NCBI GenBank assembly: GCA_009746045.1
Contig: RPFO01000106.1
Location: 111,001-175,000 of the forward strand
DNA from: Mesostigma viride
Taxonomy: Eukaryota > Streptophyta > Mesostigmatophyceae > Mesostigmatales > Mesostigmataceae
Direction of reading: 5' to 3'
Length of the DNA: 64,000 bases
A program made the translations under genes and the position numbers. Shown here piece after piece: positions 42,537 through 55,100 of the stretch. The notes beneath the pieces were generated by a model. It did no database searches, was not told the DNA's origin, and saw only the letters and a program-made list of their open reading frames with translations. Numbering within the stretch: the stretch's first letter is position 1; every line of letters begins with the position of its first letter.

Positions 42537-45500
42537 ATGGACAGGTTGCAAGGGCGGGGTTCCTGCTGTAACCAGGTGTCAGGGTTGCGGCGTTTCTTTT
42601 GCCATGGACGCTTCCGGCTCGCATTCTTGGCTTTGTCACTCGCGCTGCTTATTATGATAGGCATTAACACCCTTTCAGAAACCATGGAAACCCACGCAAT
42701 GCACGCTGCCCCGGATTTGCCGGTTGCAGGCGGCGATGTGCCGATGTCCCACTTGACTGTCGTAAGACTTGGGATGCGCCCCACTACATCCGACTTTTCC
42801 TTTTATGCCCGAGGCTTACATGTTGCAAACGCTCGAAACATTGGGCGCCCAGGTGTGAGCAGGCAAGGTGACACTACGGTGTCGCGCGGTGGGCGTGATT
42901 ACAACGATGCATATGATAGTGGCGATGCCTATGTAGATGATGCTGCCGACGAGATTTCCGCTTTTCGAAGCTGGAAGGCACGTTTAGGCTCACGAGGCGG
43001 TGAACTTGAGGAGGACCGATTCACTGTTATTTTGAACACGTATCGGCGCCCAGAGCTGCTGCAGCAGACGCTCACGCATTACAGGTACGGGTGCGAACGG
43101 CAGGTGTCGGAGTAACTTCGGTATCCGCTGCCGCAGATCCAGGGAGTTCCTAGCGCCGGTCTCTAAATGTGTGGTAACACTATGAAGCTTGACAGTTTCA
43201 ACTGGCCGCAGCTGTCATGTGTACTGAATAGTAGCCATCTGATCCTCTGTTGTGCCTGTTTTCCTCGCAGGCTTTGCCCCAGCGTCGCAGAGGTGAGAGT
43301 CGTGTGGAGTGACACGGTTCACCCGCCCAACGACGAGTTTCCGTTCGAGTCCACGGTGTTGGAACTAGAGGACGACCCTAACAAGAGCTCAGGTAGTGTG
43401 GTAGGTGGCGGTCAGGGGGGTAGCAGTCAAGGCCAACAGCGAAACGCGACGGGGCCTTCCGTCGCGGCTGCCAGTGGTTCTGACGGCGTACTAGGTAGCA
43501 ACGGCACGGTCCCCCGAGTGGCCATGGGGAGCGACCCCTGCAGCCGCACCCAGCAGGTGTCGGCCTATAACGGCAGCAGTAGCGCGAGTGGGTCGCAATC
43601 CGACAGCGGCAAGGGCCTCACCACTGGTCCCTGTGTCCGGGAGGCAGACGACTCTGATGGCAACGACCACGACGACCTTGACGAGGAAGGCGAGGAGGAT
43701 GCCAGTCAGCAGTCTGTTTCTGCTGGCGGGAGCACCGATAAGGAGGCCTCATCAAGTACAAGGGCGGGTCGGGACAAGGCAGAGGGGCGGTCGAGCGGGG
43801 CCAGCGGGGCACGACCAGGGTCCAGCCCCGAGGCGCCTGCCAGGCAGGACTCGGGGGCGCCCGTTGTGTGGGATGTGCACCATCGGAACAGTCTGAACAA
43901 CCGGTTTGTCCCGCCCAAGGAAGGTATCCGTACCGAGGCGGTGTTCTCGGTGGATGACGACGTGCTGCTCTCGTGTGCTGACCTGGAGCAGGGGTTCAAC
44001 AAGTGGAAGCAGTCCAAGTTGGTACGTCCGATCCTAGTGATGCATTTGTGATGTCGTTTGGAATGTGTTTTCTTTGAGGGAGGGAGGGAGGGAGGGAGGG
44101 AGGGAGGGAGGAGGGAGGGAGGGAGGGAGGGAGGGAGGGAGGAGGGAGGGAGGGAGGGAGGGAGGGAGGGAGGGAGGCAGGGAGGGAGGGAGGGAGGGAG
44201 GAGGGAGGGAGGGAGGGAGGGAGGGAGGGAGGGAGGGAGGGAGGGAGGGAGGGAGGGAGGGAGGGAGGGAGGGAGGGAGGGAGGGAGGGAGGGAGGGAGG
44301 GCGCGCGGGCGGGCGGGCTTCTGTTATTCCTTGGGCCCGCTACTGTGATATTGGAATTCCGAACATCGAGGTGCTGGAAATACCAACCATAAGGCTTCAG
44401 TAATTATTCTTTGGCTGAACTGGAATAGTCATATCTTGGTATAGTCAATCGTCATATGCTTAAAGTTTCCCCCCCCCTCTGCAGTCAGTGATGCCATCAC
44501 CGTTTCTGGCCAGTCCTGCTCTCTCCAGCTTCCTGACTCTTCCCGTGGTACCTGACTCGCTCTTGTTGTATGGTGTCGCTGCCTTGCTGCCTTGCTGCAT
44601 GTGCTGTTGTCGTCTACGCACCAGTCGCTGGTGGGATTCTACCCCAGGCTGCATACGACGACCTACACAGGGAAGGTGAGCACCTGCCGGTGATATGCGC
44701 TGTGACATTCTCATGTTTGATGTGCCGGACTGCTATTTTCGAGCCATTTTCGAGTGCCTGTGAATTTTGAAGGCCTCGCTATGATTCTTATGAGGACCTC
44801 TAGTGGGGAGTGGGGAGTGGGGCGTGGGGCGTGGGGCGTGGGGCGTGGGGCGTGGGGCGTGGGGCGTGGGGCGTGGGGCGTGGGGCGTGGGGCGTGGGGC
44901 GTGGGGCGTGGGGCGTGGGGCGTGGGGCGTGGGGCGTGGGGCGTGGGGCGTGGGGCGTGGGGCGTGGGGCATGGGGCATGGGCACATGGGGCGTGGGGCG
45001 TGGGCCATGGGGCATGGGGCATGGGGCATGGGTAGCTTGCTGCCACTGTCCAGGTTTCCCTTGTCTAGATATTTTGCTTGTGGGCGTTCTTATGGGGGTA
45101 TTGGCGAATAACACCCGTTGGCCTCAGGCTTTGTGGAAGAAAGGCTGCCAAGTTGCTGACTGTGCCTTGCACATGGTGACCACATGCTTTTTGGTGCCAT
45201 GGGAAAACCAACCATCAATAATTGTATAACAATAATAATCATAAAAATAATAATAATATCGTGTGGCCTGTCACGTTCCTCTGAAACTATCTCGCGACCG
45301 CAGGAGCTGCCGGGCCAGCCGCCCGCGGTCCGCTACGGCTACGGCTGGCGGCGCAGCGTCTGGTGGTACGGCTGGTACAGCATCATCCTGACTAAGGCCG
45401 CGTTCCTGCACCAGCAGTACATGTACACGTACACGGAGGACATGCCCGCGGGGATTCGCGACTATGTCGACGACCACATGTGCGTGACTTACAGATAGTG

Positions 45501-47907
45501 CGACAGTGTATCATTAATATTCCCTGTGCTACATGTGTTCAACTCTACAAATCTGGATGGCAGATAATCTTATGATTTCTTTGGTGGGTGGGGTCGTCGT
45601 ATGTCGTTAGGCATGAGTTCGGCTGACAGGTTTGCTTGATTCGCAAAGTGTTCCTGCCTCCGCTGCCTCATGGTGTGTTTTCGCAGAAGTGCTGGGGCGC
45701 TGTGTGGGGCTGTGGGGAGTTGCGAGGGAATCGTTTCGGTTGGGATGTGGGTTTTGCGGCACGTTGCATGTTTCTGGGTAGCTGTTACTGAGCCTCGGTC
45801 GTGACCCATACGGCATGGCCCCCACGGTCTCCCTGTCTGACGTTTGCTGTGAGAAATTGCTCTGTGGCTTTGGCAAGTCCCAAAGATGAGATGTGTATGA
45901 GGTGCGTGGTTGAGTGGTACGCCAGATGTATACCAGTCTCGTCAAACAGGAGCTTCACTTCTGCGATGGGCTAGATGTATACAGCTCATATCCACTGTTG
46001 ACCAGTACAGATACCGGTGTCGCTGTTCGATGCAGGACAAACTAGGTTCGCTGGAGCAGGGCGGTAGTAAGAGCTTTCCCCTAATTAAAGCTGGCAGATG
46101 CTTGTTGCTGCGAGCAGGTATGTGGCCGGCTTCAGCTAACATCTCTTGTGGTTTTGCATATTGTCTGCCTGACTTTTGCGGTTGCTTTTATTTCATTAAT
46201 TAGCCACAATATCTTTTGTTATATTCATTTCTTTTTGCGGCTGCAGGAACTGCGAGGACATCGCGATGGCGTTCTTGGTCGCCAACGTCAGCCATGCGCC
46301 CCCTGTGTGGGTTAAAGGTGAGATGCCCATGCGGTTGCAGCCTGTACACAGGATGCGGCGCATCATGGAAAGATTTGGTACGATATCATTTTTGCAGAAC
46401 AGGATGCGGCCATTGGATGTGGCACGTATTATTAGAGAAGCGGTTTGTATTGCCATGGTCATGTACTTGGTCCCTGCGGTCGTTGGGTTGCATGGGCAGG
46501 TGCTCCCATTTCCCTAGTTGGGACTTTGCCATGTCTGCAATTATTAAGTTGTGTCAGTATGATGATTGATTGCACATGCACATGCATATCCTTGCGACAC
46601 TATTTCCAGGACAGGAACAGTTGTTGCTTGTTGTTGTGGGGGTGTGTAGTAAACACAGACCGCTACATTAAATTAGACGACTACCGTAGTGGTCAAGATC
46701 ACTTTGCGACGAACTACTTTGCGACCCCCAAAAAGGTGAAATGTATCGTTTGCGACCCAAAATGAAGGCAAAGTTTTAGGCTTGCGAGCCCATCGACTTG
46801 TTTATGGTCTGAGTGGCTGTTACCCAGCTTAATGAATAGGTACCCGCCTACCTTAAATGTTTTGATTCATCAAGCACTGATTAGTTATAATATAGGGCCA
46901 GGCATGGCCCTGAGTGGCCCCGGTGCGGCCATGGAAGTGAGCCCATGTACTTCATGACCTGTCTACTTGGGGCCGTGCGTCACGCAGGCGCGACGCGGTA
47001 ACATTTGAACTTTGCGACCCAAAATGAAGCCCATGAAAAGCAGTTTGCGAGGTCGATTTGCAAAGTAGTTCGTCGCAAATTGATCTTGACCACTACGGTA
47101 TTCCTGGATGCAGGGCGGTCCAATGTCGTGTAAGGACGTGTAAGGAGTACTCGTCTGAGAGGCAAGGCACAAAGACCGCGGAAGCCATATGTCTGTCTGA
47201 AGGAGTTCCTGCATGGAGGGAGGAAGGCGACCACAAATGGGTCCCGAAGACCATATGGTGGATGGAAAGGGATAGCAAGGTGAAGGATGAAAAGAACGAG
47301 CGGCAGGGAATTGAAAGGTAACGAACAAAGAAAGCAAGAAAGAAAAGGGGGAAAATAAGTAACTTAAAAAAAAAAATGCATGCGGTCATTTCTGGAGTAT
47401 GATGAGGCATAGGGGATGTTGGGCATGGGTCAGGAGTTTGTGTTTTGAGCGCGCATGTTGGCATTCGTTGATTGAAGGCCAGCAATGTGATTTGTTGACG
47501 TGCTGGTTGGTCTGCTTTTCCTTGCTTCAGATGTTTCGGGGACATTGCTGTGGTAACCACTTCGTGGTATGCTGGCACTAGGGGCAAAGCCACACCAATG
47601 GCGTCTGAGGCTGGTTGGTCGACAGAAGGTTTATCTGTGCAAACACTGACCTCTCATCATCCTGACCTGTCGCCTTCTGCTGTGCTGGCACCCGATTGCC
47701 CTTCTTCCCTATCGGCTGGCTGCAGCCAAGGCAGCAGAGCTTGCCAAGAAGGGACTCAGCTCCCACGCGGACCATGACCAGGAGCGCAAGGCCTGTGTGG
47801 ATGATTTCACCTTCCAGTTTTACGGGGGCCACGTACCATTGATCCCCAGCACAACGGCGGACAGCGGAGGGCGGGTATCCAATCTGCGCAAGTTCTTCAG
47901 CAAGTAA
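42537..47907 (+). CDS. GT64 (exostosin-like) glycosyltransferase, six exons
   Basis: Exons: 42537-43084, 43271-44021, 44625-44675, 45304-45479, 46247-46317, 47726-47907, all GT-AG with consistent phase, giving 592 residues. Residues 28-46 form one membrane anchor, so this is a type II Golgi protein. Catalytic domain: DRFTVILNTYRRPELLQQ, RVVWSDTVHPPN, HHRNSLNNRF, AVFSVDDDVLL (DDD, 411-413, nucleotide-sugar/metal site), LVGFYPRLH in a 51-nt exon, RRSVWWYGWYSIILTKAAF, NCEDIAMAFLVAN and KKGLSSHADH with CVDDF. This matches plant GT64 proteins (GMT1/EPC1, GINT1), which glycosylate inositolphosphorylceramides; the exact donor cannot be told. Odd: about 165 extra Ser/Gly/Asp-rich residues (216-380) inside the domain, and a short C-terminus. 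Family members with only this domain have about 330 residues. Confidence 0.92.
44077..44301 (+). repeat. (GGGA)n array in GT64 intron 2
   Basis: About 225 bp of GGGA/GGA repeats, ending GGGCGGGCGGGC. Strong G-quadruplex potential in the sense strand. Gly-Arg-Glu frames are artefacts. Confidence 0.97.
44804..45030 (+). repeat. (GGGGCGT)n heptamer array in GT64 intron 3
   Basis: About 30 heptamers, mainly GGGGCGT with GGGGCAT variants at the 3' side. Open frames on both strands (His-Ala-Pro-Arg repeats on the minus strand) are artefacts. Confidence 0.97.
46684..47098. mobile_element. 415-bp TA-flanked MITE in GT64 intron 5
   Basis: Termini CCGTAGTGGTCAAGATCA, then TTTGCGACGAACTACTTTGC, are inverted at the other end with one mismatch in about 39 bp. 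TA lies on both sides (46682-46683, 47099-47100). TA duplication fits a Tc1/mariner-type (Stowaway-like) non-autonomous element. No transposase. It sits wholly inside the intron, so splicing is likely unaffected. Confidence 0.82.
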
Positions 47908-48355
47908 CATGTTCTAGAGCACGGCATGAGGCCTCCAGCTTAGGCTGGTAGCGCTCAGGGCCCTGGACGTCCAGGGGGGTACGCGGATCAGCCCCGTGGT
48001 AGCAGCAAGGGTTTTGGTTTGTTATTATCGTCTTCGTCCAGGCAGAACCTGTTTTTGTGTGTGTTGTGTTCCTGCAACAAGATTGACAACATCCATCATT
48101 GCGCACCTTCCGTTGCAACCATTGCAGACGTTGTCAGTGGTTTGTATAATTATCAAGGAGACAACCAGCGCAGGCCAGAAATCGGTCAGTGGTTTGTATA
48201 ATTATGGCAGCTAAGTAGGCCCTGTGCTGCATAGTCAGCAATTACTAACTAATAATAAATACTACATGAAGCCGCGAATAATATATTAAGCCTGATCAGA
48301 ATATATTCATCCATCCATCGGGGTTAATGCTCCGTTACTCCCCAACGGGAGCATT
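47908..48355. other. 3' flank of the GT64 gene
   Basis: Likely 3' UTR and intergenic DNA. AATAATAAATAC near 48251 could serve polyadenylation. A hairpin AATGCTCC...GGGAGCATT lies at 48328-48355, next to the LINE tail. Confidence 0.45.
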
Positions 48356-48504
48356 AAATTAAATTAAATTATAACATGCCTCCGTTGGGAGATCATGTAG
48401 CACATATTCCATGATGGATGGGTGGGGTGGAGGAAGCCGCGTAATCGAACTACCCTAACTCTAAGCTATCTAGTCTAGAAAATCCTAACTACACTACTCA
48501 TCAA
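48356..48504 (-). mobile_element. Minus-strand LINE tail with target duplication
   Basis: Reverse complement of the LINE 3' end at 40090-40215 (GATGAGTAGTGTAG, CGCGGCTTCCTCC, CATGATCTCCCAACGGAGG). CGGGAGCAT, possibly AACGGGAGCAT, flanks both sides (to 48355 and 48505-48515). Confidence 0.85.
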
Positions 48505-48527
48505 AACGGGAGCATGAGGTTCATTAA

Positions 48528-50279
48528 CCCGTGTTTTTTTAATAAGAACGCGATATATCGCGGTTGTAAGCTTTTTTTAGAACGCGTGTAGCACCTAAGG
48601 AAAATTTTTTTTCATGGTCATGTATATACTTTCCTGAAAGCCCATAAATCAAAAGATTTTTTGAGCTACTCAGACCTACAAAATGCTTATTCATTAGAGA
48701 GATACACTGGTTTGAATACAGGGGGGTCTGACCATGACCGCGATTTCTTGACCCTAGGTCACAAGTCATGTGCTTATGGGCAAATGGTTCATGAAAAAAA
48801 TCTGGCTTCTTGCACGAGCTATGGGCAACATATGCAGGCTCTGTGAAACAAAACTCAGGCCCATGCATTGGGCCACTGGAGCTATTTTTCATTAGCATCA
48901 CAAGTACAACGCAGTACAACGCAGTGGGAAAAATGAGAGCCCTTCACAACATTACGCAACGACACGAGCCCCATAAACGGGGCCATAGTGAGCTTGGAGG
49001 GTCAAAACGTTGGAAATAGGTGTTGTATAAGTTATACAGCATCATACATGCATCAAACATCATGACTGGATGACCTAATATGACTGAATCAGGCAGCCAT
49101 AGCCAAAGCATCATCCACTCTCACAACGTGTTGAGCACATGCCTCGTGGGAACGGAGGTGCTAGGTTTTCATTCCATAACGCGTGCAATACTGAAAGAAA
49201 GAGGCACGTGTAATGCAAGGCTTGGATAGGTTGAGTGATCCATGAGCTTACATGCAGGCAAAGATGACGCTGGAATGCATGCTAGCAAATGGTGGCAAGA
49301 TGCTAACAACTCATGATTATACACCATGATTGTGGGCACCTAGCTGATCTTCTTGCACAATCAATGCAGTATAAACCATCAACATCCAATCCTCACGATA
49401 TATTCACGGCTTGACGACGTATACAGCACCTATATACTGCACAACTGCAACCTGCTATGGCTGACATGCAAGCAACGTCGAGTAGGATGGCGGTCTTAGA
49501 GAGGCTGGGCAGACGTCGGTAAAAATAAGTGGAAAACTGGCAGAAACTAGGCAGAAACACGATATACTTACGCCTGCAAGCACTATTGAGCCGGTGGCAG
49601 AGGCCATTTCCAGGAAAATACAGCATACCGTAGCAATAGCCACGGTCACGCCTTGCGCTATTTGCAGGCACCATCATGCCCGGAGCTACCCAATAAAAGT
49701 CTGCACAAATCTCGGTTTAGCCGAGAGTCCGGGCGTTCGGAATGAATAAACATGTGTTAACCATTTAGGGGAAGTCGAAACACCGTGGAAATACCATGCA
49801 TGGTGCCGCAGCAGACCCGAGTCTTGACGTAATAATATGTATGCCGGTTTCCAGGGTTTCCGCATGAAAGTTGGGTGAGAAACTGGAAAAAACTACGTTT
49901 CCTTTGCCCCAGTACCTCAACAAACTCGTAGAAACCTAATTATCAACCTTTGAACGCATCATCATGGTCGTGCTACCCGACAGCCACTGAAATTCGCGCG
50001 AAAACTGGCGAGATCTACCTGCCGCCATCGCCGTCATCTTCACCTTCGTCCCGCGAAAATGCCTGATTTCAGTGGTACATATTTGTTTGCAGCTGTCACA
50101 AAAAAAATACCAAAAATACCAGGATTTTTTCTTGAATTCTATGAGATGTTTCTGACCTATCTTGAAAGTTTCAGACCAAAAATCGCATGTTTAATAGGTT
50201 TGCCACGTGTCAGATTACAACGCGATACATCGCGTTCTAACCCTACAACGCGATGTATCGCGTTGTAAAAAAACACGGG
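48528..50279. mobile_element. TTAA-flanked TIR element (piggyBac/Kolobok-like), 1.75 kb
   Basis: TTAA on both sides (48524-48527, 50280-50283). Perfect terminal CCCGTGTTTTTTTA in inverted orientation, each followed by a palindrome AACGCGATAYATCGCG; the right end has two such palindromes. No transposase: the longest frame (48539-48919, minus, 126 aa) matches nothing. Same target preference as the element at 19880, but different termini. Confidence 0.7.
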
Positions 50280-50542
50280 TTAATTAACTAATTCATTAGT
50301 TTACCTAAATAATATTAACTAATGCCACGGAGCTATAGCACTATTAAAATAAAATAAAATTAAATTGTAACATATCTCTGTCGGGAGTACATGTAGCACA
50401 TATACCTGAGAAGGGGCATATGGCTTGTAATACATTCTGGGCGCTACTTCCTGCGCAAGGGTAGGGTGTAAACTACACTTGCTCTGGGTGCACAAAGTGC
50501 ACCTGCACACCACTATGAATCTGAGACAACTATATGTATTCC

Positions 50543-50870
50543 CAGCCTGTCTCACGTGTCGAGACTGAGCAAGTCTTGAGTGGACACGTACGTGTGTAGT
50601 ACTCCTACACACACAGATCTCGAATGTTTTATCTAGTACAAAATCCGAATGGCTTGCATCACTCCCCGGAAAGGAGAACTTTTGCGATTGGACTGTAGGT
50701 GTCAGCTGGCGATGCCTTCGGATCCGAGGAGACGTCCGTCCTATAGTCAGCAAAAGTTGGTGCGAGAGGTCCCCAGTTCGATTCAGGCCTGGATTCAATT
50801 GCAGATCGCGTTTTCCGCGGACCGGCACTGAACGCAAATGGTTTTCACCTTTGCGGCGTGCCAAATCAGA
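50543..50870 (+). mobile_element. SINE-like unit, 328 bp, 11-bp target duplication
   Basis: ATATGTATTCC on both sides (50532-50542, 50871-50881). Contains GAGAGGTCCCCAGTTCGATTC (B-box-like), hairpins TGTGTAG/CTACACA and GCAAATGG/ACCTTTGC, and ends AAATCAGA. Full-length relative of the copies at 30657-31181. Confidence 0.78.
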
Positions 50871-51051
50871 ATATGTATTCCAGCACCTAGGGCGCGGACA
50901 TCTACAACCCTGGGGGAAGATCATCATGGCTAAACAATAGCTAGGGAATGGCTTCTCGGCAGAGAGTAGCTCTCTGCAGGCATAGGCAAAGCTTGGCTGA
51001 ATTCTTAATGCATCATCCGTGGAGAGATCCCATTATAGGCGCACATGCGCA

Positions 51052-51116
51052 TCATGGAATATGTGCTACATGATCTCCCCACGGAGGCATGTTATAATTT
51101 AATTTATTTTTTTTTA
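51052..51116 (+). mobile_element. 65-bp LINE tail with ATGCGCA duplication
   Basis: ATGCGCA flanks both sides. The insert is TCATGGAATATGTGCTACAT, then CTCCCCACGGAGGCATG and an AATTTAATTT/T-rich tail. It inserted inside repeat B. Confidence 0.85.
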
Positions 51117-51215
51117 ATGCGCAGAGGCTTGAGCCACGTGCTAAGCTAAGCCTGACTAATGTACACTACTGCTATAATATGCTGGTTGTCTCCTTGATAA
51201 TCCCTAGACTGCTAA

Positions 51216-52141
51216 TCTCATTATTGCAGGTAGGGAAGCGCAGCATGAGTGGTGCCGGCCTTGGCCCAGCAAGGGGCGCAAGGGACCCGCAGTATCGGCA
51301 GGGAGTTGGGCAGAGGCTGGCAGGTTGTGTTCAGTGCGAGATAACATAGTACGTTTTAATGCGCATGGCACCCTCCAGGCGAGCGGTGCGACTTGCTCAC
51401 TTGGTCTAGCTTGGGATCAAAGAGTGCAGCATACACCATTGGGATTGTCGGGTACGTGGCAAAAGCCAGCAGGCGCTCCTTGTTGCGAAGTTGGCGATTA
51501 ATTAAGGTCGCGGCTTTGACTTTGTTGCGTGGTCCGTGAGAATGTAGACATGCTAGCTGGATAAAAGTATTAAGTGAGACAACTATTCCTGGACGCATGC
51601 ACAATCCAGTATAATCCATAAAAGTATAGACAGTCATGCACAAAGGCATGCCGCGGACTACTATATGCTAATCTCATCATGCAACACGTAAAGTGAAAAA
51701 GAAAGATCGTCTGCGTCATGCCCGAACCCTATCCGCTGGTCAATAACTTGTACCTGAGGGCTACCCTGGCAAGCAATGGGCCACAGGGGCCGTGGGGAGA
51801 CAACAGGGCCAAACCCTTCAGGGAGGTGCCTGCTGCATATGACAGCCCACTTCTCCTTGTCAATCATGCGGGTGCGGAGCACTGACAGGCCCTCAAGGCC
51901 GGAAATAGACATTTGAACATGTATACCTGGGGTGGGCTGGCCAGGGCTGGAATCGCTGCAACGTGCATGCATGAACTGTCAACCGCTGAAGCAGGCCCCG
52001 GTACAGCACCTACGGCGTAAAAAATCCTCTGCTCCTCTGTGCAATAAAAGCACGCTTGTACGTCACGCAGTCACACCAAAGACTCATACAACACATAATT
52101 TAGCTTCGTTACCAACACAGTACTACATGGGGACGGTTCAC
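51216..52141. other. Intergenic DNA between the convergent genes
   Basis: A possible acceptor (TTATTGCAG, 51221-51229) precedes a 40-codon frame ending near 51349; no family match. The rest is probably 3' UTR and flank of the helicase gene. Confidence 0.4.
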
Positions 52142-55100
52142 TCACTCAATCGTCCTCCATCCCGGGTCCTCGTAATTGGGGACCAAGCCCCCCACGCGTT
52201 CGGTTAAATCGAGAGCGCCAAGCGCACCCGCGATCGCGTCACCGCCCTCCCCCCCGTCCACGCTGCCGTCGTTGCCATCCTCATCATCCGAGTCATCCGA
52301 GTCATTCCTAGCGAGGTCATCCGCCCCAAAGTCGACGTCGCCCGTGTAACCGCCGTGCTCGAGCACATACCTGAGGAACGCACTCCAGCAGTCGTCACGC
52401 ACCAGCACGTGCGGGTTGCCGATGACGATCAGCAGCGCCTGCGCGCGTGTGATCGCCACGTTGAAGCGCTTTTCGTTGGCCACGAAACCCAGGTCGAACT
52501 TGACGTCGTTCTCGATTTCGTCCGGGTTGGAGCGAACGGTCGAGATGATGATGACCTTGCGCTCCTGGCCCTGGAATTCCTCGGTCGACCCGACCTGTGT
52601 GTGTGCGGGGGGGCACAGCCAGCAACCAGGGGAATCAACAGCGGGGATGGGAAACACGTAAGGTGTGTGTAAGGTTGGAGGTTGGGGGCAGGGGAAGTGG
52701 ACGGGGGGGGGCAGAGCCAGGGAAACGGTGAGGACGTGGGAGTGGGGAAGGGGTGGGGCAGGGGGTGGGGGGCGGGGAGAGGGGGGGGCGGGGAGAGGGC
52801 GGTGTGTGCCACCCAGGCACATGCGAGACTCGTGTCAACCTGGGAGTCACCATCGTGCTAACAAGCTTCCACGCGGGCAAGACAAACTACAAAGATGAAC
52901 CACCTACCCACCTTGGTGACAGTAAACAGCATGCACCAGCTACCAACCTTGGTAACAGTAAACAGCACGGACCAGCTACCCACCTTGGTAACAGTAAACA
53001 GCACGGACCAGCTACCCACCTTGGTAACAGTAAACAGCATGCACCAGCTACCAACCTTGGTGACTGTAAACAGCATGGATCAGCTACCAACCTTGGTGAC
53101 AGTAAACAGCACGGACCAGCTACCCACCTTGGTAACAGTAAACAGCACGGACCAGCTACCCAACTTGGTGACAGTAAACAGCATGGACCAGCTACCCACC
53201 TTGGTGACAGTAAACAGCATGCACCAGCTACCAACCTTGGTGACAGTAAACAGCATGCACCAGCTACCAACCTTGGTGACAGTAAACAGCATGCACCAGC
53301 TACCAACCTTGGTGACAGTAAACAGCATGCACCAGCTACCCACCTTGGTGACAGTAAACAGCATGCACCAGCTACCCACCTTGGTGACAGTAAACAGCAT
53401 GGACCAGCTACCCACCTTGGTAACAGTAAACAGCATGCACCAGCTACCAACCTTGGTGACAGTAAACAGCACGGACCAGCTACCCACCTTGGTAACAGTA
53501 AACAGCACGGACCAGCTACCCACCTTGGTAACAGTAAACAGCACGGACCAGCTACCCACCTTGGTGACAGTAAACAGCACGGACCAGCTACCCAACTTGG
53601 TGACAGTAAACAGCACGGACCAGCTACCCACCTTGGTGACAGTAAACAGCACGGACCAGCTACCCACCTTGGTAACAGTATACAGCATGCACCAGCTACC
53701 AACCTTGGTGACAGTAAACAGCATGCACCAGCTACCAACCTTGGTGACAGTAAACAGCACGGACCAGCTACCCACCTTGGTGACAGTAAACAGCATGGAC
53801 CAGCTACCCACCTTGGTGACAGTAAACAGCATGCACCAGCTACCCACCTTGATGACAGTAAACAGCACGGACCAGCTACCAACCTTGGTGACAGTAAACA
53901 GCACGGACCAGCTACCCACCTTGGTGACAGTAAACAGCATGCACCAGCTACCCACCTTGGTGACAGTAAACAGCATGCACCAGCTACCCACCTTGGTGAC
54001 AGTAAACAGCATGGACCAGCTACCCACCTTGGTGACAGTAAACAGCACGGACCAGCTACCCACCTTGGTGACAGTAAACAGCATGGACCAGCTACCCACC
54101 TTGGTGACAGTAAACAGCATGCACCAGCTACCAACCTTGATGACAGTAAACAGCACGGACCAGCTACCAACCTTGGTGACAGGAAACAGCATGCACCAGC
54201 TACCCACCTTGGTGACAGTAAACAGCATGCACCAGCTACCAACCTTGATGACAGTAAACAGCACGGACCAGCTACCCACCTTGGTGACAGTAAACAGCAT
54301 GGACCAGCTACCCACCTTGGTGACAGTAAACAGCATGGACCAGCTACCCACCTTGGTGACAGTAAACAGCATGGACCAGCTACCCACCTTGGTAACAGTA
54401 AACAGCACGGACCAGCTACCAACCTTGGTGACAGTAAACAGCATGGACCAGCTACCCACCTTGATGACAGTAAACAGCACGGACCAGCTACCCACCTTGG
54501 TGACAGTAAACAGCACGGACCAGCTACCCACCTTGGTGACAGTAAACAGCACGGACCAGCTACCCACCTTGGTGACAGTAAACAGCACGGACCAGCTACC
54601 CACCTTGGTGACAGTAAACAGCACGGACCAGCTACCCACCTTGGTAACAGTAAACAGCATGGACCAGCTACCCACCTTGGTGACAGTAAACAGCACGGAC
54701 CAGCTACCAACCTTGGTGACAGTAAACAGCACGGACCAGCTACCCACCTTGGTGACTGTAAACAGCATGCACCAGCTACCCACCTTGGTAACAGTAAACA
54801 GCATGCACCAGCTACCCACCTTGGTGACAGTAAACAGCACGGACCAGCTACCCACCTTGGTGACAGTAAACAGCATGCACCAGCTACCCACCACGGTGAC
54901 AGTAAACAGCATGCACCAGCTACCAACCTTGGTGACAGTAAACAGCACGGACCAGCTACCCACCTTGGTGACAGTAAACAGCATGGACCAGCTACCCACC
55001 TTGGTGACAGTAAACAGCATGCACCAGCTACCAACCTTGATGACAGTAAACAGCACGGACCAGCTACCAACCTTGGTGACAGTAAACAGCACGGACCAGC

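Larger units (their letters stand above)
50345..51215 (-). repeat. Repeat B copy 3, interrupted twice
   Basis: Aligns with 2925-3302 plus 18585-18637: GTAGCACATATACCTGAG, TACACTTGCTC, GGGGGAAGATCATC, GCGCACATGCGC, AAGCTAAGCCTGACTA, CCTAGACTG. Broken by a SINE-like unit (50543-50870) and a LINE tail (51052-51116). Confidence 0.8.

Noticed and set aside
44058-45229. Gly-Arg-Glu and His-Ala-Pro-Arg repeat proteins
   Set aside because: Frames through (GGGA)n and (GGGGCGT)n in GT64 introns; low complexity only.
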